Of a DNA stretch of 7,548 bases, positions 4,981-7,548 are shown in pieces (the first letter of the stretch is position 1; every line of letters begins with the position of its first letter). The notes beneath the pieces were generated by a model, which searched no databases, was not told the origin of the DNA, and saw nothing but the letters and a program-made list of their open reading frames with translations. The position numbers and the translations under genes are program-made. Location of the stretch: NCBI GenBank assembly GCA_035292785.1, contig DATDPK010000009.1:1-7548 (forward strand), read 5' to 3'. This DNA is from CABMGU01 sp035292785. Its GTDB lineage: Archaea > Nanobdellota > Nanobdellia > Woesearchaeales > ARS49.

Positions 4981-4981
4981 A

Positions 4982-5509
4982 TTATTTCAACTTCTCTCTT
5001 TTAGCTTTCTCAGAAATAATGGCAGAGTTGCCGGTAGGGTCTTCGATAATAATCTTTAATTTTTCCTCACCCCAAAGAACATTCTGAATTTTCTTCAGCA
5101 TATTCTTTGCTTTCTTCCTGTCTTCATCATCCTCAGCAGCATCACGCAAAGTTTCAATATGCTTCTTGAACTTTTCAATGAGACCTTCAACATTTGTGAT
5201 AAAACCCTCCGCATTAGTTCCTGGCTCCAAAGAACCAACGTGAGGAATCTTGATTATTCCCTCGCTGCTTCTTATTACGCGAACAGACAAATCATCCTTG
5301 CCCTCGACTTCAAAAGTATACCTGGCAGGCTCTTTCTGCTCGGCTGCCTCAACATCCGCCTTGTGATAATGGCAGGCAGAACAGTGCATGCTAAACAGGA
5401 AAATCTTGCCAAAGAAAGGAACCTCTGACTCTGCTTCAACCAAGGTAAGCTCCTTCTTGCCGCACATAGGACACTGCTGTCCACCCAATGACTCAGTTTT
5501 CTCAGGCAT
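4982..5509 (-). CDS. ZPR1-type zinc finger protein
   Basis: A 175-residue protein with one ZPR1-type zinc finger: C13-P-M-C16 and C43-S-A-C46 about 27 residues apart, followed by Y-H-K-A-D-V, then a domain with F-E-V-E-G-K-D-D-L-S-V-R-V-I-R-S-S-E-G and I-K-I-P-H-V-G-S-L-E-P-G (roughly 73-97), which is the characteristic ZPR1 core. A helical region with many K, D and E and the late L-I-I-E-D-P-T-G-N-S motif match archaeal ZPR1 homologues. Eukaryotic ZPR1 binds eEF1A and acts as its folding chaperone; the archaeal single-domain form is less well defined, so the role is inference. The frame extends 14 codons upstream to 5551, but that stretch contains the TATA box at 5531-5539. The ATG at 5509 lies 26 bases downstream of it and is the likely leaderless start. 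Confidence 0.9.
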   Translation of the reverse strand: MPEKTESLGGQQCPMCGKKELTLVEAESEVPFFGKIFLFSMHCSACHYHKADVEAAEQKEPARYTFEVEGKDDLSVRVIRSSEGIIKIPHVGSLEPGTNAEGFITNVEGLIEKFKKHIETLRDAAEDDEDRKKAKNMLKKIQNVLWGEEKLKIIIEDPTGNSAIISEKAKREKLK

Positions 5510-5530
5510 AAGCTGATTTAACAGAATAAG

Positions 5531-5546
5531 TTTTAAAAATGTTTCG
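5531..5546 (-). promoter_or_regulatory. BRE/TATA promoter of the ZPR1-type gene
   Basis: The minus strand reads CGAAAC (5541-5546), A, then TTTTTAAAA (5531-5539), a near-ideal archaeal BRE plus TATA. Its centre is 26 bases before the ATG at 5509, which decides that start over the upstream ATG at 5551. Confidence 0.7.
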
Positions 5547-5547
5547 A

Positions 5548-5562
5548 GCAAAGGTTTTTATA
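5548..5562 (+). promoter_or_regulatory. BRE/TATA promoter of the coiled-coil gene
   Basis: GCAAAGG (5548-5554) then TTTTTATA (5555-5562), centred about 27 bases before the ATG at 5586, so leaderless. It abuts the BRE of the divergent ZPR1 promoter within two bases. Confidence 0.65.
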
Positions 5563-5585
5563 CGGAAGAAAAATAAAAAAAACCC

Positions 5586-6194
5586 ATGATTGCAGTAAAA
5601 GAGGGCGATGCAGAGGAATTACTGGCAGAACAAACAGTTCTTGCAAAAACGATTAAACATTACCAGAAAACAATAGAACATTATATGTACACTATGGGCA
5701 ACCTTGCCCAGAAATTTCAGGAATTCCTGCAGCGAATAAATGAACCAAATATTGTAAAAGAAATTTGGAATCACATACAGGATGTAAACACAGCAGCAGT
5801 TGCGTACAGAATTCAATTCCTTTCTGAATTTGAAAGACTCCTGCAAAAAATGAAGCACTACATCGACTTGAGATATGTGAAAGCAACAAAAGAACAGCAA
5901 AAAAAATATTCAGAATTTTACAACGAAATAGAAAGATACAAAAAAATGATTGATGATTATGCAGAAAAAATTGAAATGTTCACAGACATAATGACTGAAC
6001 TGGCAGTTTCAAGAGATGAATTCAAGCCAAAAGAACAAATCAAAGCGAATATTGAAACAGCGCTGACAAAAGGCACATTGACAAAGAGAGTTATTGTTGA
6101 CTTTGCTGAAAAAGCACCGGGAGAAGCTGCACGGCAATTGACAGCAATGAGATATATGGTGGATAAAACTAATGAGCTAATCAGTCCAGCCTAG
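5586..6194 (+). CDS. Unknown coiled-coil protein (202 aa)
   Basis: No family recognised. The protein is almost wholly helical, with long charged stretches and regularly spaced hydrophobic residues: roughly 8-52 (E-E-L-L-A-E-Q-T-V-L-A-K-T-I-K-H-Y-Q-K-T-I), 55-95 (with A-A-V-A-Y-R-I-Q-F-L-S-E-F-E-R-L-L-Q-K-M) and 100-142 (rich in K, E, Y and Q). A C-terminal part (150-200) is less coiled, with T-A-L-T-K-G-T-L-T-K-R-V-I-V-D-F-A-E-K-A. There is no membrane segment, cysteine or catalytic motif. The spacing suggests a helical bundle, perhaps a structural or membrane-curving protein, but nothing identifies its partner. A TATA box 27 bases upstream sets the start and no Shine-Dalgarno is present. It is divergent from the ZPR1-type gene, and its last 14 bases overlap the convergent 163-residue gene. 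Confidence 0.75.
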   Translation: MIAVKEGDAEELLAEQTVLAKTIKHYQKTIEHYMYTMGNLAQKFQEFLQRINEPNIVKEIWNHIQDVNTAAVAYRIQFLSEFERLLQKMKHYIDLRYVKATKEQQKKYSEFYNEIERYKKMIDDYAEKIEMFTDIMTELAVSRDEFKPKEQIKANIETALTKGTLTKRVIVDFAEKAPGEAARQLTAMRYMVDKTNELISPA

Positions 6195-6672
6195 CTGACA
6201 AAGAACCCGCATCGCTCAGAAGGCTGGTAATCCAAGGATCGTGAACAATATCTATTTCTGCAGGCAAAGACGGTGACTTCAATTGAGAACATAGCCAAGG
6301 AGTAACAGAAGCAGAATCATAACCAAGCAAATCAGATGAGAAGTAAACAGAGGATAATCCTGAAAGACCTTCCAAGCGAAGAGCAGTCTGATGCTTTAAT
6401 TGCTCGAGAACTTCAGGAGCGTGCGGCTTAAACCCCTGTCTACGCCTTCGTTCACGATGAACATAGCCAAGGGTTGCGCAACTGTGGTCCCTGAGAGGCA
6501 ATTCAAGATAGAAATGAGAAAATACGCCATCTGCTTGAGCCGGATTTGGAGGAGGAATTGGAACTTTTCTTTCCTGCAATGTGACGGGGATAACAACGCC
6601 TTTGTAGCTTCTAATGCCTTCTAAGATTAAACTCCAATCACGCGCCACACGCTCTTGCAAATGACCAGTCAT
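6181..6672 (-). CDS. Unknown protein (163 aa)
   Basis: No family recognised. The 163-residue protein is soluble, with no signal peptide or membrane segment. The N-terminal part (1-36) is a helix followed by a strand, G-V-V-I-P-V-T-L-Q-E-R-K-V. A proline-rich turn follows (P-I-P-P-P-N-P, 38-44), then strands F-S-H-F-Y-L-E-L-P-L-R (51-61) and C-A-T-L-G-Y-V-H (65-72). Next is a basic patch R-E-R-R-R-R-Q (73-79) and a more loop-rich C-terminal half with D-L-L-G-Y-D-S and E-I-D-I-V-H-D-P-W-I-T. The alternating strands with H and D residues could fit a small enzyme or nucleic-acid binder, but no motif is diagnostic. GAGGTGA (6679-6685) is an ideal Shine-Dalgarno 6 bases before the ATG. It is monocistronic, shares an AT-rich promoter region with the divergent Rad50-like gene, and converges on the coiled-coil gene with a 14-base overlap. 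Confidence 0.7.
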   Translation of the reverse strand: MTGHLQERVARDWSLILEGIRSYKGVVIPVTLQERKVPIPPPNPAQADGVFSHFYLELPLRDHSCATLGYVHRERRRRQGFKPHAPEVLEQLKHQTALRLEGLSGLSSVYFSSDLLGYDSASVTPWLCSQLKSPSLPAEIDIVHDPWITSLLSDAGSLSARLD

Positions 6673-6678
6673 TTTAAT

Positions 6679-6685
6679 TCACCTC
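6679..6685 (-). promoter_or_regulatory. Ribosome binding site of the 163-residue gene
   Basis: GAGGTGA, a full match to the archaeal 16S anti-Shine-Dalgarno complement, 6 bases before the ATG at 6672. With the TATA centre at about 6706, transcription would be expected to begin near 6680-6684, close to or inside this site, so whether it is fully in the mRNA is uncertain. Confidence 0.6.
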
Positions 6686-6699
6686 TATATAGTGATAAC

Positions 6700-6715
6700 T
6701 TATATATAAAGCTTT
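6700..6715. promoter_or_regulatory. Palindromic TATA element between the 163-residue gene (-) and the Rad50-like gene (+)
   Basis: TTATATATAA (6700-6709) is a perfect palindrome. On the minus strand it is preceded by an A-rich BRE and reads AAAAGCTTTATATATAA, a strong promoter for the 163-residue gene. Read forward it could serve the Rad50-like gene with a leader of about 40 bases, although its forward BRE is poor. Confidence 0.55.
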
Positions 6716-6758
6716 TGCCACAATAATCCTTATTAACGACGGCATACAACTCAGGCAT

Positions 6759-6766
6759 AAAGGGGG
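6759..6766 (+). promoter_or_regulatory. Ribosome binding site of the Rad50-like gene
   Basis: AAAGGGGG ends 4 bases before the ATG at 6771 and supports that start, which also places the first strand (M-R-L-I-S-L-A-L-R-N) where Rad50/SMC proteins begin. Confidence 0.6.
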
Positions 6767-6770
6767 AAAT

Positions 6771-7548
6771 ATGCGGCTAATCTCGCTTGCTCTGAGGAAC
6801 ATACGAAGCTATACCAATGCGAAAATAGACTTTCCAACAGGCATAGTAATGCTCTCAGGAGACATCGGCTCAGGAAAAAGCACAGTACTTCTGGCAATAG
6901 AATTTGCACTATTCGGAATACTAAGAGGAGAACTATCAGGCAATGCATTATTGAGAAATGGAGCACTGGAAGGAAGCGTTGAACTTGCATTTGAGGCAAA
7001 CGGAAAACAATACTCCATAAGAAGAACGCTAAGAAGAAACAGAAAATCAGTAGAACAGGAAGCAGGAGCGATATTTGTAAACGGAATAAAAAAAGAAGCA
7101 ACCGCATTAGAACTCAAAAGCCAGATACTTGAAATCTTAGGATATCCTGAAGAACTGCTCACAAAAACAAAGAATCTGATTTACAGATATACTGTTTACA
7201 CGCCACAAGAAGAAATGAAACACATACTGCTTGAAGACAAAGACAACAGAGTGGCAATCCTGAGAAAAGTGTTTGACATAGACAAATACCAAAGAATAAA
7301 ACAAAACTCAAGCGTTTATGCAAAAATATTGAGAGAAAGAAAAAGAGAAAAAGAAGCACTACTGGCTGATTTTGAAGAGAAAAAACAACTTTCTGAGAAG
7401 ACAAAGAAAGAACGTGAAGAAGCAATCCGGGAATTAAAGCACGCAGAGCCGGAGCTCGGCCTCGCAAGAGCAAAAGTAGTAGAACTAAAAAACAAAACAC
7501 GCGAAATAGAAGAAGCAAGACAAAAAGCAGAAACACTTGCAAGAGAAA
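6771..7548 (+). CDS. Rad50/SMC-family ATPase, N-terminal part (runs off the window)
   Basis: 259 codons are visible and the frame is open to the edge. The protein starts with the Rad50/SMC pattern M-R-L-I-S-L-A-L-R-N-I-R-S-Y (first strand plus N-I-R-S-Y). A Walker A loop follows, G30-D-I-G-S-G-K36-S-T, then I-E-F-A-L-F-G. Next come the strand pair of the ATPase lobe (V-E-L-A-F-E-A-N-G-K-Q-Y-S-I-R-R, 70-85) and a Q-loop-like Y-T-P-Q146-E-E-M. The family-typical L-R-K-V-F-D-I-D-K-Y lies around 170, after which a charged coiled coil begins at about 185 and continues to the edge. Rad50 with Mre11 tethers and processes DNA double-strand breaks; the coiled coil would end in a zinc hook, not visible here. 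Signature and Walker B motifs lie beyond the window. Mre11 often precedes rad50 in archaea but is not upstream here. An SMC-like relative of Rad50 is the main alternative. Confidence 0.87.
   Translation, partial: MRLISLALRNIRSYTNAKIDFPTGIVMLSGDIGSGKSTVLLAIEFALFGILRGELSGNALLRNGALEGSVELAFEANGKQYSIRRTLRRNRKSVEQEAGAIFVNGIKKEATALELKSQILEILGYPEELLTKTKNLIYRYTVYTPQEEMKHILLEDKDNRVAILRKVFDIDKYQRIKQNSSVYAKILRERKREKEALLADFEEKKQLSEKTKKEREEAIRELKHAEPELGLARAKVVELKNKTREIEEARQKAETLARE

Noticed and set aside
5510..5551. Fourteen-codon N-terminal extension of the ZPR1-type protein
   Set aside because: It contains the TATA box at 5531-5539. The ATG at 5509 is 26 bases downstream, the expected leaderless position.
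6751..7542. Three minus-strand open frames opposite the Rad50-like gene
   Set aside because: They are leucine-, phenylalanine- and serine-rich mirror frames of an A-rich coding strand, and the plus strand has Walker A and Q-loop motifs.

Overview
The window looks like ordinary chromosome of an archaeon, most plausibly a small-genome DPANN-type lineage (for example Woesearchaeota-like; the lineage is inference). It carries ribosomal protein L21e, RNA polymerase subunit Rpb4/RpoF, an archaeal SepF, a ZPR1-type zinc-finger protein, endonuclease V and a Rad50/SMC-type ATPase. Nearly every transcription unit starts with an archaeal TATA box, usually preceded by an A-rich BRE-like stretch. In seven units the start codon lies only about 26-32 bases after the TATA centre, so many mRNAs are probably leaderless. 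Composition is moderately AT-rich. I saw no tRNA, rRNA, CRISPR array, insertion sequence or phage gene.

Layout. From 1 to 838, minus-strand information-processing genes: L21e overlaps rpoF (TAATG junction), followed by the start of a dihydroorotase-like amidohydrolase that runs off the left edge. Divergent from L21e is sepF (919-1323, +), which ends in a T-rich terminator. From 3482 down to 1342 lies a tight four-gene minus-strand operon: endonuclease V, a 233-residue unknown protein, and two small membrane proteins each with two membrane segments. Gene junctions there are 1 nt, a 4-nt overlap and 2 nt.

From 3600 to 6672 there are mostly unrecognised genes in divergent and convergent pairs: a helical 186-residue protein, an antisense 54-residue small ORF, a lipobox-bearing protein with a C-terminal membrane segment, the ZPR1-type protein, a coiled-coil 202-residue protein and a 163-residue unknown. 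The window closes with the N-terminal 259 residues of a Rad50/SMC-family ATPase (6771 to the right edge).

How they fit together: L21e and RpoF are core translation and transcription parts, SepF anchors the FtsZ division ring, and EndoV and Rad50 are nucleic-acid repair enzymes. The unknown proteins cannot be tied to a pathway from sequence alone. The most unusual points are the EndoV operon with three orphan partners, the 54-residue ORF sharing a TATA element with the lipobox protein, and the recurrent shared or back-to-back promoters. There is no gene-free stretch above 300 bases; the longest (3483-3646) holds two divergent promoters and a repeat cluster.
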